A stretch of 64,000 nucleotides of DNA from Nocardioides daedukensis (GCF_013408415.1 NZ_JACCAA010000001.1:930001-994000), one strand, 5' to 3'. Numbered from the stretch's first letter, positions 47,206 to 55,375 are shown. A program made the numbers and translations. The notes: generated by a model not told the origin, from the letters alone.

Positions 47206-48788
47206 CCGAGGTCGACGAACGATCCCGCTATGCCTCCGTCACGGCGGGGGCACGAGTCTTCGCACTGATCGTCCTGGCTGCGCCCGTCGCCTTCACCGGT
47301 GACTACGGACCGATCCTCAACGTGATTCTGGTTGCGGCCGTCTGGATGATCGCGATCTTCGTCGAGGGGTTGCACCGGATCCCGGTGCTTCCGGCCCTCG
47401 TCCTCGAGGCCGGTCTGGTCACGTTCCTCGCCGCCTGGACTCTCGCCGACTCGCGCGTGCTGCTCCCGGCCATCGGTCTCCCGCTCTTCATCGGCGGACT
47501 CGTCCGGGGCAGTCGCGGAATGCTGGAGGTGGCCGTCGCCGAGCTCGTGGTTCTCACCGTGACCATCGTCCCGAACAACGCGATCGAGCGCACTGCGGAC
47601 CTGGTCTGGACGGTCTTCACCTGGCTGATGGTTGGTCTGGGCTTCGGTGCGATCGGCGCCATCGTGCACAACCTGCGCGCCGAAACACCCAGCACTGCCG
47701 GCTCCTATCGCGACGCCCGTGCCCTGATCGCCCAACTCATCAACCTGTCGGGCGAGCTCGTCGACGGACTCGACCCGGTCGGGATCAGTCGAAACGTCCT
47801 GGGGCTGACCCGCGCAGAGCTGCCTCTCACCGCGGCCGTGGTCTACACCCCGTCGATCTTCGGCCCCACTCCGCTGGTCGAGGGCGACGTGGCGACGGCC
47901 GGCATCCAGCTGCGAGATGCTCTCATCGAGCAGGTCTTCGCTGCAGCGGAGCCCCTCATCGTCGAGGACCAGCTCGCGTTCCCGTTGCTGACCGAGGCCG
48001 GCGTGGTGGCCGTCGTCGCCGGCGTCATCGAGCCGCAGACTCGGGGCGAGTCGTCGGCGCTGCTCGCCAAGGCCAAAGCCTTGACCCGGAGCTTCACCCC
48101 GGAAGCCGTGCAACTCGACACCGCGCTGCTCTTCACGACCGTGCGCGACGAAGCGACCACCGAGGAACGGCACCGGCTGGCCAGGGACCTCCACGACGGA
48201 GTGGCCCAGGACCTGGCCGCGCTGGGTTATCTCATCGATGGACTCGAGGAGACCTCGACGACGACCGAACAGGCCGAGCAGGTCGAGGAGCTTCGCAGCG
48301 AGCTCTCCAAGGTGGTCGCCGAGCTGCGTCGCTCCATCTTCAGTCTGCGCAACGACGCGAACGCCGGCAACACGCTCGGGCAGTCCATCGAGGCACTCGC
48401 CGGTCACATCCAGAGCCGGTCCGGTATCCCGGTCGTGGTCGAGCTCGATGAAGGTGAGTCCCGCCTGCGTGGCGGGGTGGAGCAGGAGCTGCTCCGGATC
48501 GCCCAGGAGGCGATGAACAACGCGGTCAAGCATGCCCGCGCCTCCAAGATCGTGGTCAGCTGCACGGTCCACCCACCGCACGCGGAGATCAGGGTCCAGG
48601 ACAACGGCCGAGGACTGCAGGTGGGCCGGGACGACTCCCACGGTCTGCGCATCATGAAGGAGCGAGCCCGACGGATCGGGGCCCGGCTGGACCTGCACAA
48701 CTCCACGGAGCATGCCGGCGTCGAACTCGTTGTTGCGCTCGGTGCCACCCGAAATGCTGGGCAAGTGCCGGGGAACCAGACAGGATGA
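47202..48788 (+). CDS. sensor histidine kinase of the Tad operon
   Basis: A 528-residue HisKA_3 kinase. Residues 15-155 contain about six helices (FALIVLAAPVAFTGD, VILVAAVWMIAIFVEGL, LVLTVTIVPNN, LMVGLGFGAIGAIV); residues about 165-305 look like a GAF-type cytoplasmic sensor; then EERHRLARDLHDGVAQDLAALGYL with the phospho-acceptor His, and the ATPase motifs LLRIAQEAMNNAVKHARA and VQDNGRGLQVG. The start overlaps tadC by ATGA, so the kinase is co-made with the pilus machine. Its partner regulator follows 4 nt later. Confidence 0.92.
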   Translation: MTEVDERSRYASVTAGARVFALIVLAAPVAFTGDYGPILNVILVAAVWMIAIFVEGLHRIPVLPALVLEAGLVTFLAAWTLADSRVLLPAIGLPLFIGGLVRGSRGMLEVAVAELVVLTVTIVPNNAIERTADLVWTVFTWLMVGLGFGAIGAIVHNLRAETPSTAGSYRDARALIAQLINLSGELVDGLDPVGISRNVLGLTRAELPLTAAVVYTPSIFGPTPLVEGDVATAGIQLRDALIEQVFAAAEPLIVEDQLAFPLLTEAGVVAVVAGVIEPQTRGESSALLAKAKALTRSFTPEAVQLDTALLFTTVRDEATTEERHRLARDLHDGVAQDLAALGYLIDGLEETSTTTEQAEQVEELRSELSKVVAELRRSIFSLRNDANAGNTLGQSIEALAGHIQSRSGIPVVVELDEGESRLRGGVEQELLRIAQEAMNNAVKHARASKIVVSCTVHPPHAEIRVQDNGRGLQVGRDDSHGLRIMKERARRIGARLDLHNSTEHAGVELVVALGATRNAGQVPGNQTG

Positions 48789-48792
48789 GCCC

Positions 48793-49449
48793 ATGGCCGA
48801 CACACCGACCCTCCCGCCCGTCCCCGTTGTCCTGGTCGACGACCATGAACTGATCCGTACCGGTCTGGCGCGGGCCTTCGAGCGCGACCCCGGGATGACC
48901 GTCGTGGGACAGGCCGGCGGTGTGGCGCAAGCTCTGTCGGTGATCCGCGAGACGAAACCGGTCGTCGTGGTGACCGATCTCCAGCTCCCCGACGGCAATG
49001 GTCTGGACATCGTTCGTTCCATCCGCAAGAACGACCCTGCGATGGGCCTGGTGGTGCTGACCATGCACTCGGGTGACGATCAGATCTTCGGGGCCATGGA
49101 GGCCGGTGCCTCTGCGTTCGTCGGCAAGGACGCGCCCAGCAAGGAGGTCCTCAGCGCCGCCCGGCACGCGGCCGTCTCACCGCGCACGTTCCTGTGTTCG
49201 AACCTGGCCGGGGCGATGATGCGCCGCTCCCGCGACGACCGCCCCCGCCTCTCCGAGCGCGAGCAGGAAGTGCTCTCGCTCCTGGCGGAGGGACTGGGCA
49301 CCGGCGCGATCGCCCGCCAGCTCTACATGAGCGAGTCCACGGCCAAGACGCACATCGCGAAGATCTACCAGAAGCTCGGCGCGACCAACCGCGCCCAGGC
49401 ACTGGTCACCGCGATGCGGATGAACCTGCTCTCCTCGGTCACCCCCTGA
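48793..49449 (+). CDS. LuxR/NarL-family response regulator of the Tad operon
   Basis: A 218-residue regulator: VVLVDDHELIRTGLARAFERD, phospho-acceptor VVVVTDLQLPDGNGLDIV, LTMHSG, VGKDAPSKE with the conserved Lys, and HTH LSEREQEVLSLLAEGLGTGAIARQLYMSESTAKTHIAKIYQKLGAT. It ends the pilus operon and directly precedes the pilin genes, which have their own promoter. It probably controls the pilin promoter and/or the operon; palindromic sites with TAGTC/GACTA half-sites stand upstream of both. Confidence 0.93.
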   Translation: MADTPTLPPVPVVLVDDHELIRTGLARAFERDPGMTVVGQAGGVAQALSVIRETKPVVVVTDLQLPDGNGLDIVRSIRKNDPAMGLVVLTMHSGDDQIFGAMEAGASAFVGKDAPSKEVLSAARHAAVSPRTFLCSNLAGAMMRRSRDDRPRLSEREQEVLSLLAEGLGTGAIARQLYMSESTAKTHIAKIYQKLGATNRAQALVTAMRMNLLSSVTP

Positions 49450-49466
49450 TCGGGCCACCGGCCCAG

Positions 49467-49482
49467 TAGTCCGAATTGACTA
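49467..49482. promoter_or_regulatory. inverted repeat overlapping the -35 of the pilin promoter
   Basis: TAGTC-CGAATT-GACTA, a 5-bp inverted repeat. It overlaps the -35-like TTGACT at 49476-49481. It shares the TAGTCC half-site with the palindrome upstream of cpaB. Confidence 0.4.
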
Positions 49483-49503
49483 TGCCCTTGCGGCTGATAT
49501 CCC
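49476..49503 (+). promoter_or_regulatory. candidate promoter of the flp pilin genes
   Basis: TTGACT and TATCCC spaced by 16 nt, followed by a leader of about 100 nt to the first pilin ATG. A good -35 is uncommon in this window, where most promoters show only a -10. Confidence 0.4.
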
Positions 49504-49607
49504 GATGTGACCTGCACCGCTCCTGAGCGAGGATGCTGGTATTCGAGTCGAGGGGGGCTCGGGGACTATCACCGAACATGTGGGTTCGCTCAAACAAGGG
49601 GATTGAA

Positions 49608-49817
49608 ATGATCGAGTTCTACTGCAAGTTCATGGCCTTCATGACTGCCGAGCGCGACGAAGAGGGTGCTACCGCCGTCGAATACGGGCTGCTGGTCGCG
49701 CTCATCGCAGCCGTGATCATCGGCGTGGTCGTCACGCTCGGTACGGAGATCAGCTCGGCGTTCACCTCCATCACGGACAAGCTGCCCGGCGGCACGACCA
49801 CCACGACCGGCAGCTGA
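49608..49817 (+). CDS. flp: Flp/Fap-type IVb prepilin, first copy
   Basis: A 69-residue prepilin: leader MIEFYCKFMAFMTAERDEEG, then the mature start ATAVEYGLLVALIAAVIIGVVV with the Glu and Tyr needed for Flp processing (G/ATAVEY), and a short polar tail ending in a Thr/Gly run (GGTTTTTGS). ATG with AAGGGG upstream is chosen over the longer in-frame starts. It is the probable major subunit because it comes first behind its own promoter. The prepilin peptidase is not in the window. Confidence 0.93.
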   Translation: MIEFYCKFMAFMTAERDEEGATAVEYGLLVALIAAVIIGVVVTLGTEISSAFTSITDKLPGGTTTTTGS

Positions 49818-49834
49818 GCATCTTCGCAAGTCAG

Positions 49835-49872
49835 GACTGCGGCCATGGAATTCATCATCCGTGGCCGCAGTC
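49835..49872 (+). ncRNA. intercistronic RNA hairpin between the two pilin genes
   Basis: GACTGCGGCCA and TGGCCGCAGTC form a perfect 11-bp stem with a 16-nt loop. The A of the second pilin's ATG (49845) is the last base of the 5' arm. No T-tract follows. It could end transcription partially, stabilise the first pilin message, or hide the second start. Typed as RNA structure, not as a gene. Confidence 0.6.
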
Positions 49873-50027
49873 GGCATTTAGAGCAAGGCGAACTCGTGAA
49901 CGACGAATCCGGCGCCACCGCCGTTGAATACGCCCTTCTTCTGGCCCTGGTGGCAGCTGTGATCTTTGGCGCTCTGCAACTCTTCGGCGGCGCTGTGGCC
50001 GGACTGTTCACGCTTCCGGACTGGTGA
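49845..50027 (+). CDS. flp: Flp/Fap-type IVb prepilin, second copy
   Basis: A 60-residue prepilin: a 23-residue leader ending NDESG, then ATAVEYALLLALVAAVIFGALQ and a very short tail LFGGAVAGLFTLPDW. The ATG at 49845 gives a leader as long as in the first copy but lies in an RNA hairpin and has no ribosome site; GTG 49896 (AAGGCG before it) would give a 43-residue product with only a six-residue leader. I list the longer form. Its stop is 2 nt from the end of the convergent M48 gene. Possibly a minor pilin. Confidence 0.82.
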   Translation: MEFIIRGRSRHLEQGELVNDESGATAVEYALLLALVAAVIFGALQLFGGAVAGLFTLPDW

Positions 50028-50029
50028 AA

Positions 50030-51254
50030 CTAGCCGGCGATCGTGACGCGCTCCAACACGGTCGGATGGCTCCCGAACCAGAACTGCGACCATGCCGGCG
50101 GCGTCGGATCACAGACGGCTCGCAGGCAGAGGTCTCGTTGCAGGTCCACCATCGCCTCCGGTGACGACACCCGGAGCGCATCCAGGTCGGCCCTGAGCTC
50201 GACGTGACGACTGATCGTGTTCTGCACGGGGCTGGCCAACAAGGTGGCCACCGTCATCAGCCCGAGCACCAGGGCGACTGACCTAGGATCATCCAGGCCC
50301 CCGACCCCGGACCTGCGCCGCACCCGAGCACTCGAGGCGATCAGCCCGAGCAGGCCGACACCGATCAACGTTGCGAATGCACCGAGCCCGGTGCCGACCA
50401 GGACGTCGTCGTGCTTGGCGTGCGCCAGCTCGTGGGCGACCACCGAGAGGACCTGGTCCTCGGGCTGCGACTCGATGAGGTTGTCATAGACCACGACCCT
50501 GCGCGTGTCCCCGAAGCCGGAGACATAGGCGTTCAGCGTCGTCGTACGCCGTGATGCGTCGGCAATCAGCACGTCGTCGACCGCCACGCCCTGATCGTCG
50601 GCCAGTGCCAGGATCTGCGAACGAGTGTCACCGTCCGGCATCGATGAGAAGTCATTGAAGAGCGGCTCGACCAGCACCGGATAGACATAGGACCCAGCGA
50701 GCACGAGGCCGGCGCAGGCTCCGCCTGCGATCGCCGGCCACCAGGTTCGCCAGCGTCGCGCACATCCGACCAGGACCAGCAGCGCGATCGAGGTGACCGC
50801 GAGCCCCAGTAGATAGTTCTTGGCCAGATCGATACTCCAGTCGGCCAGGGTCTGCTCGGTCAGCCCGTAGTCCACCCGCCGCTGACGAAGTGCCAACGAG
50901 AAGGGCAACGTCGCGACCTGACCGATCAGCAGGATGACCGCGCTGAGGCCGATCACCTGGAGCGGCCACTTCGACGTGCGCCCCCCCGAGAAGCCGGGCG
51001 CCGCGCGAGGTGAACCCGAGCCAGCAGGAGATCACCACCGAGACCAGCAGGGCCGACCAGCTCAGGATCCGGGTCCATCTCGCGTAGGCCTCTCCCCTGC
51101 TGACCTGCTCCGCGGTGAAGACATCACTCGCCCTGGCGGGCTCCGGCCATCCGCCGGAGGCTGGGTTCCACGGCACGAGGGCCAGAGCGAGCGCGCCGAA
51201 CCCGACGGCTCCGCACAGCACCATGGCCAAGCAGACCTTGCGGTGCAACGTCAT
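50030..51254 (-). pseudogene. M48 (Ste24-like) membrane metalloprotease gene with a frameshift
   Basis: Two frames together make one Ste24/CAAX-type protease. The 5' part (ATG 51254) encodes MTLHRKVCLAMVLCGAVGFG through TSRGARLLGG; the 3' part runs from about 50980 in another frame and holds the membrane helices and the zinc site VVAHELAHAKHDDV plus the HVELRADLDAL Glu. The break is at a run of seven G (C at 50981-50987 on the + strand). With six G the reading frame is continuous, giving RLLGGRTSKWPLQVIGLSAV and a 407-residue protein. It may be a sequencing error, a true mutation or a slippery site. A GTG at 50956 could still start a 308-residue protease core. ATGA overlap with the upstream gene. 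Confidence 0.8.
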
Positions 51255-52489
51255 CTCGCCAAGTCCTCCAGCTCGGTGCGCCACAGATCGACGAGCTCGC
51301 GCTCGCTCAGTTCGAAGTGATCCTTCAGCGCGTCCGCGAGCGACGTGCCGGCCGAGACATCGTCATAGAGGGCAACGAGGGCGTCCTCCGACCCGGTCTT
51401 CGCGAGCACCCGACACACCAACCAGGCGGACTCGTACGCAGCTCCGAGGTGTGTGGTCCGCGTGTCGAACTCGTTCCTCCCGGGCAGGGCCTTGGGCGCA
51501 CCATCGGCGCGCACCTTCTTGATGATCTGTCCTGCCGACGTGGCGACCGGGACGTCCACGTCCCGCAACGCCACATAATCGGCAAAGCCCTCGAGCAACC
51601 AGAGCGGGACCCCCGAGGTCACGGCTGCCCCCGTCGCCACGTGGGCAGCCTCGTGGCTCATCACCACCTGCGCTCCCTGCGGCTTGAGCCCCGCCCACAT
51701 CTGGGGGTTCACGAAGACGTGCACCGGGGCGCTCGGCGACAGCGAGCCGTCAACGGTGGTGGTGACCGCGGCGATGTTGGCGTAGTCACCCGGCGACGCG
51801 TCCAGCATCGCGTCGAGTCGCGCGGCCGAGTCGGGGACCTCCACCACGAGCTTCTGCTCGGCCTCGGGGAGCATCCGCCCAGAGACGGCCACGGCTTCTC
51901 GTGCCTCGCTCGCATATCGGCCCACGGAATCGGCAGCCACCAGCACCAAGGCGTCCTCGGTTCGCTCGACCGCGAGGTCAGTGAGCAGCCAGAGCGGCGT
52001 ACGCCGTTCTCCCCCGCCGAAGGCGACCACCCGGGCGGTCTCGTCGTCGGCGTCGAAGACGACGGTGATCTCGGCGTGGGCCGGAGCCGGGTCGAAGCCG
52101 TCGAAGCGCCACGTCGCATCGACGGCGGCGGCCCACCGTCCCTCGGGAAGCGACGCGGACAGCCCTCGGTCCTCGTCGACATAGCGCAACGTGAAGTCCG
52201 TGACCTCGAGATCAGCGGCGTTGTCCGCCAGGCGACTGGCAACGTCAGGACTGCTGACCCCCTCCAGCGCGTCTCGATCGTCGCTCTCGACCGCCTCGAC
52301 GAGATCGGACAGCGCGGCTGCTGCCAGGTCCTGGCGCGCGCTGGGCGAATGCAGAACGGGAGCCTTGCCGGACTCGTCACCGGACAGCACCACGACCAGC
52401 GTGACCGCCACGACGGCGGCAAGCAGAAGACCGACCGCCCACCAGAGTGGACGGCCGGTCTTCTTTGCGATTGTGTTCAGCTTGATCAG
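51251..52489 (-). CDS. membrane-anchored HExxH metalloprotease-like protein
   Basis: About 412 residues: a short basic N-terminus, one helix (PLWWAVGLLLAAVVAVTLVVVLS), an extracellular region with a beta-rich middle, and a C-terminal gluzincin-like site: VVMSHEAAHVATG (HExxH) and WLLEGFADYVAL, whose Glu would be the third ligand. It is likely a secreted peptidase anchored in the membrane. Start is unresolved: no ATG, GTG or TTG lies between the end of the nlpC gene and the middle of the helix. The CTG at 52489 gives a CTGA overlap with the nlpC stop, like the ATGA/GTGA overlaps elsewhere, and is used here. Confidence 0.72.
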   Translation of the reverse strand: MIKLNTIAKKTGRPLWWAVGLLLAAVVAVTLVVVLSGDESGKAPVLHSPSARQDLAAAALSDLVEAVESDDRDALEGVSSPDVASRLADNAADLEVTDFTLRYVDEDRGLSASLPEGRWAAAVDATWRFDGFDPAPAHAEITVVFDADDETARVVAFGGGERRTPLWLLTDLAVERTEDALVLVAADSVGRYASEAREAVAVSGRMLPEAEQKLVVEVPDSAARLDAMLDASPGDYANIAAVTTTVDGSLSPSAPVHVFVNPQMWAGLKPQGAQVVMSHEAAHVATGAAVTSGVPLWLLEGFADYVALRDVDVPVATSAGQIIKKVRADGAPKALPGRNEFDTRTTHLGAAYESAWLVCRVLAKTGSEDALVALYDDVSAGTSLADALKDHFELSERELVDLWRTELEDLAR

Positions 52490-53508
52490 CCGGGTCGGAC
52501 GGCGCCGCTGATCGGCATCGAGGACACCGGAGCGTAGGCAACGCCGGTGCGCGGGTTGGCCGCGTGCACGATCTGACCGTTTCCGATGTAGATCCCGACG
52601 TGGCTGACCGGGCTGTAGTAGAAGACCAGGTCTCCGGGCTGGAGCTGGCTGATGGAGACCGGGGTGCCGGAGCCCATCTGTGCCTGCGAGGAGTGCGGGA
52701 GGCTCACGCCTGCCTGGGCCCAAGCCATCATGGTCAGGCCGGAGCAGTCGAACGAGCTGGGGCCGGTGCCGCCGTGGACATAGCCCTTGCCGACCTGTGC
52801 GATGGCGTAGTTGATCGCATCCGACGCGCGACCAGAGGCCTTCACGGTGGCGGGAACGCGCGCGCTGGTGCGCGACGTGGAGGTGTTGCTGCTGGTGCCC
52901 TCGTTCTCGCTTGCCGCGACCTCAGCCCGCTCAGCGGCGGTCAGCTTGGACAGGAGCTGCTCGGCCTTCTCGAGCTTGGAGTCGGCGGAGGCCTTCTCCT
53001 TGGCAAGAGCCTTCTTGGTCGAGGCGAGTTCCTCGGCACGCTCCTGCGTGGCCTCGCGACGGATCTCCAGCGCCCGCACCTCGCGGGTGTAGCTGTCGAG
53101 CTTCTGCGACTGCACGTCGTTGTAGGCCGACAGCGTCGTCAGGTCCTCGAGGAACGCGTCGGGATCCTGGGAGAGGACCAGCTTGCCGGTGGTGGAGATG
53201 CTCTGGCCCTCATATTGAGCGGCGATGGAGTCGGAAACGGCTCCGGTGAGACCTTCCACCTTCTTCTGCTGCGCCTTCTCGTCCGCCTTCAGGGCGTCGA
53301 GGTCGGCCTTCAGGTCATCGAGCTTCAGCTTGGCGTCGTTGTGACGCTCAGAGGCGACCTCGGCCTGATGGTAGAGCTTGTCGACGTTCTTGCGGACGGT
53401 TTCAACGTCCGGATCCGCGCTGCTGGGAGCGGCGGGCATCAGGCTGATGGCAATGATGGCCGTGGTGCTGGCCAGCGCCGCAACGGCGCGCTTCCGTCCG
53501 TGGTGCAT
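52486..53508 (-). CDS. NlpC/P60 peptidoglycan endopeptidase with coiled coil
   Basis: A 340-residue secreted cell-wall hydrolase. Signal peptide residues 1-31 (AVAALASTTAIIAISLMPAAPSSA); a long coiled coil at about 35-200 (LKLDDLKADLDALKADEKAQQ, ERAEELASTKKALAKEKASAD), then the NlpC/P60 domain with FDCSGLTMMAWAQAG (catalytic Cys), GDLVFYYSPVSHVGIYIGNG (catalytic His) and IVHAANP. It is like RipA/RipC and would cut stem peptides, with the coiled coil as a regulator-docking arm (FtsX-type, from family knowledge). A c-di-AMP riboswitch precedes it. Stop overlaps the downstream protease gene. Confidence 0.93.
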   Translation of the reverse strand: MHHGRKRAVAALASTTAIIAISLMPAAPSSADPDVETVRKNVDKLYHQAEVASERHNDAKLKLDDLKADLDALKADEKAQQKKVEGLTGAVSDSIAAQYEGQSISTTGKLVLSQDPDAFLEDLTTLSAYNDVQSQKLDSYTREVRALEIRREATQERAEELASTKKALAKEKASADSKLEKAEQLLSKLTAAERAEVAASENEGTSSNTSTSRTSARVPATVKASGRASDAINYAIAQVGKGYVHGGTGPSSFDCSGLTMMAWAQAGVSLPHSSQAQMGSGTPVSISQLQPGDLVFYYSPVSHVGIYIGNGQIVHAANPRTGVAYAPVSSMPISGAVRPG

Positions 53509-53532
53509 TGAGCGGACGTACTCCCTCTTTGT

Positions 53533-53690
53533 CCAACGCCTACCAGGTGAGCTGTCGGGTTCGGGCCCAAAGTAGCCCTACACGCGCTCCACGGGATTTC
53601 CGCCTCGCACGCGATTCACCCCAGGGGTGTGTGGTTCCCCGGCTTCGCAACCGAAAGACTTCCCCGCCCACGGCTGCAAACTCGGCGCGG
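53533..53690 (-). promoter_or_regulatory. c-di-AMP riboswitch (ydaO-yuaA type)
   Basis: Read on the minus strand, the leader contains in order GCGCCGAG, GGGGAACC, TGGGGTGAATC, GGCGGAAATCCCG, TAGGGC, CCGAACCCGACAGCT and CACCTGGTAGGCG. These are the conserved blocks of the ydaO class as it appears in actinobacteria, in the right order and spacing, ending about 25 nt before the nlpC ATG. In this class c-di-AMP binding normally turns expression off, so the NlpC/P60 hydrolase should be repressed at high c-di-AMP. Edges are approximate. This element fills most of the 316-nt gene-free stretch 53509-53824; nothing else is seen there. Confidence 0.92.
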
Positions 53691-53824
53691 CGCCCGAGCC
53701 GGTCCGGTATGACCAACTGGTACGGGCACCAAGGGCTCAGGTTAGTCGCGGCGGCACCCACCGGCAAACCCTTGCGGCCCATGTCGTGGACAACGTCGAG
53801 AAAGTTCACGTGGCGTAGGTCACA

Positions 53825-54031
53825 TCAGGCGGACTCGACCTCCGGGCCGGCGAGCGGAGTCACCATCCGCAGGGGTGGGACCAGGCCGGACTCGGCGAGC
53901 ACGTCCAGCGCACGGCACTCGTCATCATCGAACGCGAGCTCGGGCGGCGGCCCCAGCAGGACGGTCACGACGCAGTCGTGGCAGGCCAGGCCGCGCACTT
54001 CACAGGTGTCACAGTCAATTCGCAGGGTCAT
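53825..54031 (-). CDS. small Cys-rich conserved protein
   Basis: A 68-residue protein: MTLRIDCDTCEVRGLACHDCVVTVLLG with two CxxC pairs that may bind zinc or iron, then an acidic stretch (ELAFDDDECRALDVLAESGLVPPL). No function known; similar short proteins are expected beside NYN-domain genes in actinobacteria. The ATG at 54031 is preferred to an in-frame start ten codons earlier because the conserved part begins with MTLRIDC. Confidence 0.72.
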   Translation of the reverse strand: MTLRIDCDTCEVRGLACHDCVVTVLLGPPPELAFDDDECRALDVLAESGLVPPLRMVTPLAGPEVESA

Positions 54032-54071
54032 GGCACGGACTGTGACAGAAGGGACTGACAATGCCCTCCGA

Positions 54072-55370
54072 TCACCGGGCGAGCAGGCCGATCAGGGCCG
54101 CTGACCACATTGCCCGCGCGCCGGCACGACGTACGTCGCTGACGATCTCCTGGTCGGTGCTCACCACCACCACGACCCGCCCCTGGGGCTCGGCGTCGAC
54201 CAGATCTCGGATCACGTCATCGGCGATCACGCCCTCGGGACTGAACAGGACCTTCACCCCCCGGGGAGCGTTGGCGATCCCGCGAGTCGTCTGCGAGGCG
54301 GCGTCGAAGACCACAGTCGTCTCTGCGCCGGTACGGGCCACGAGCGGACCGAGCCCGTTGAGCAGCCTGATCCGCTGCGCCTCCAGGGTGGAGTCGGGCC
54401 ACGCGGTCTTGCTCACGTTGTAACCGTCGATGATCAGCCGAGCGCGTGGCATCGACAGCATCTGCTCCAGGAGGGCCGGACTGGCCGGCCCCATCGCGTT
54501 TGTTCCCGAGGGGTCGCGGGTGCCGGCTCGGGCGATGTCCGCCTCCACCCGATCACTGGGGGCGCCGCTGAGCGTCGGGAGCGCCAGTTCTCGGCGCAGG
54601 CCCTGGCCCGCGTCGAGCAGCGTGTCCAGCAGGAGCCGAGCTCGCAGGGTCGCCTCGTCGCGATCGCTCCGTGTCTCACGGCGTACAGCAGCCAGCGCGG
54701 ACTGCGCCTCCTCGAGCTGGGTCCGCAGGCGTCGAGCCTCGGCCTCTGCCGTGGTTCGGGCCGCCTCGGCCTTTGCCCGGTGGGCTGCCGCGTCAGTCAC
54801 CGTCTGCTCAGCCTCGGTCGAGGCCGACCGGACCGATGCACGCGCCTCCCCCAACTTACGGCGCAGCGCCGCGTTCTCGGCCTTCAGCTCCTCGACCGCC
54901 GCCTTGTGCGCTGCCTTCGCCTCGCGTGCCGTCCGGTCCGCCTGGGCAAGGCGGGTCTCGAGTCGCGCTACCTTCTCGTTCTCCACCGGCCCGACCACGG
55001 TCTCGAGACGCGCCACCACGGCGTCATACTCGGCAACCCACCCCTCGGGACGGTTCAGCCAGAGCAGCACGGCCAGGTCCACGGGATCGGCGGCCTGGGG
55101 CACGACGCCGGAGCCGACCGCCTCGGTCAGCGCCGGCATCTCGAGACCGACCTGCTTGGCCACATGGACGCGGAACTCGTCGTCGGTCTCGAGCGCGGAG
55201 GCGATCAGAGAGCCACCAAGCTTGGCGCGGCGTGCCGGCGCGAACGTCGCCACCTTGCGCACCGATGCCGGCAGATCGGCGATCTGTGGCAACGCCTGTG
55301 AGGCCAGGTTGAGTAGGCGCGACCGCACTGCCTCGGGCATCGGCCCGGGAGTCGGCACGCCGTCGGTCAT
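54072..55370 (-). CDS. NYN (YacP-like) RNase-domain protein with coiled coil
   Basis: A 432-residue protein. Residues 1-130 are helical; about 135-240 are a coiled coil rich in Glu, Arg and Ala (KAAHKAAVEELKAENAALRRKL). The C-terminal 150 residues are a NYN/PIN-like RNase domain: RARLIIDGYNVSKTAWPDSTLEAQRIRLLNGL with the first catalytic Asp, TTVVFDAAS, and ADDVIRDLVDAEPQGRVVVVVSTDQEI with further acidic residues. It would cut or mature RNA. ATG start overlaps nothing; the zinc-ribbon gene is 5 nt upstream on the same strand, so the two are co-transcribed. Confidence 0.88.
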   Translation of the reverse strand: MTDGVPTPGPMPEAVRSRLLNLASQALPQIADLPASVRKVATFAPARRAKLGGSLIASALETDDEFRVHVAKQVGLEMPALTEAVGSGVVPQAADPVDLAVLLWLNRPEGWVAEYDAVVARLETVVGPVENEKVARLETRLAQADRTAREAKAAHKAAVEELKAENAALRRKLGEARASVRSASTEAEQTVTDAAAHRAKAEAARTTAEAEARRLRTQLEEAQSALAAVRRETRSDRDEATLRARLLLDTLLDAGQGLRRELALPTLSGAPSDRVEADIARAGTRDPSGTNAMGPASPALLEQMLSMPRARLIIDGYNVSKTAWPDSTLEAQRIRLLNGLGPLVARTGAETTVVFDAASQTTRGIANAPRGVKVLFSPEGVIADDVIRDLVDAEPQGRVVVVVSTDQEIVSDVRRAGARAMWSAALIGLLAR

Positions 55371-55375
55371 CTCGC

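Noticed and set aside
40552-52486. Recently acquired mobile island carrying the Tad genes
   Set aside because: No integrase, transposase, tRNA or direct-repeat boundary is seen and base composition looks like the neighbours; an old insertion is possible, but a mobile element is not supported.
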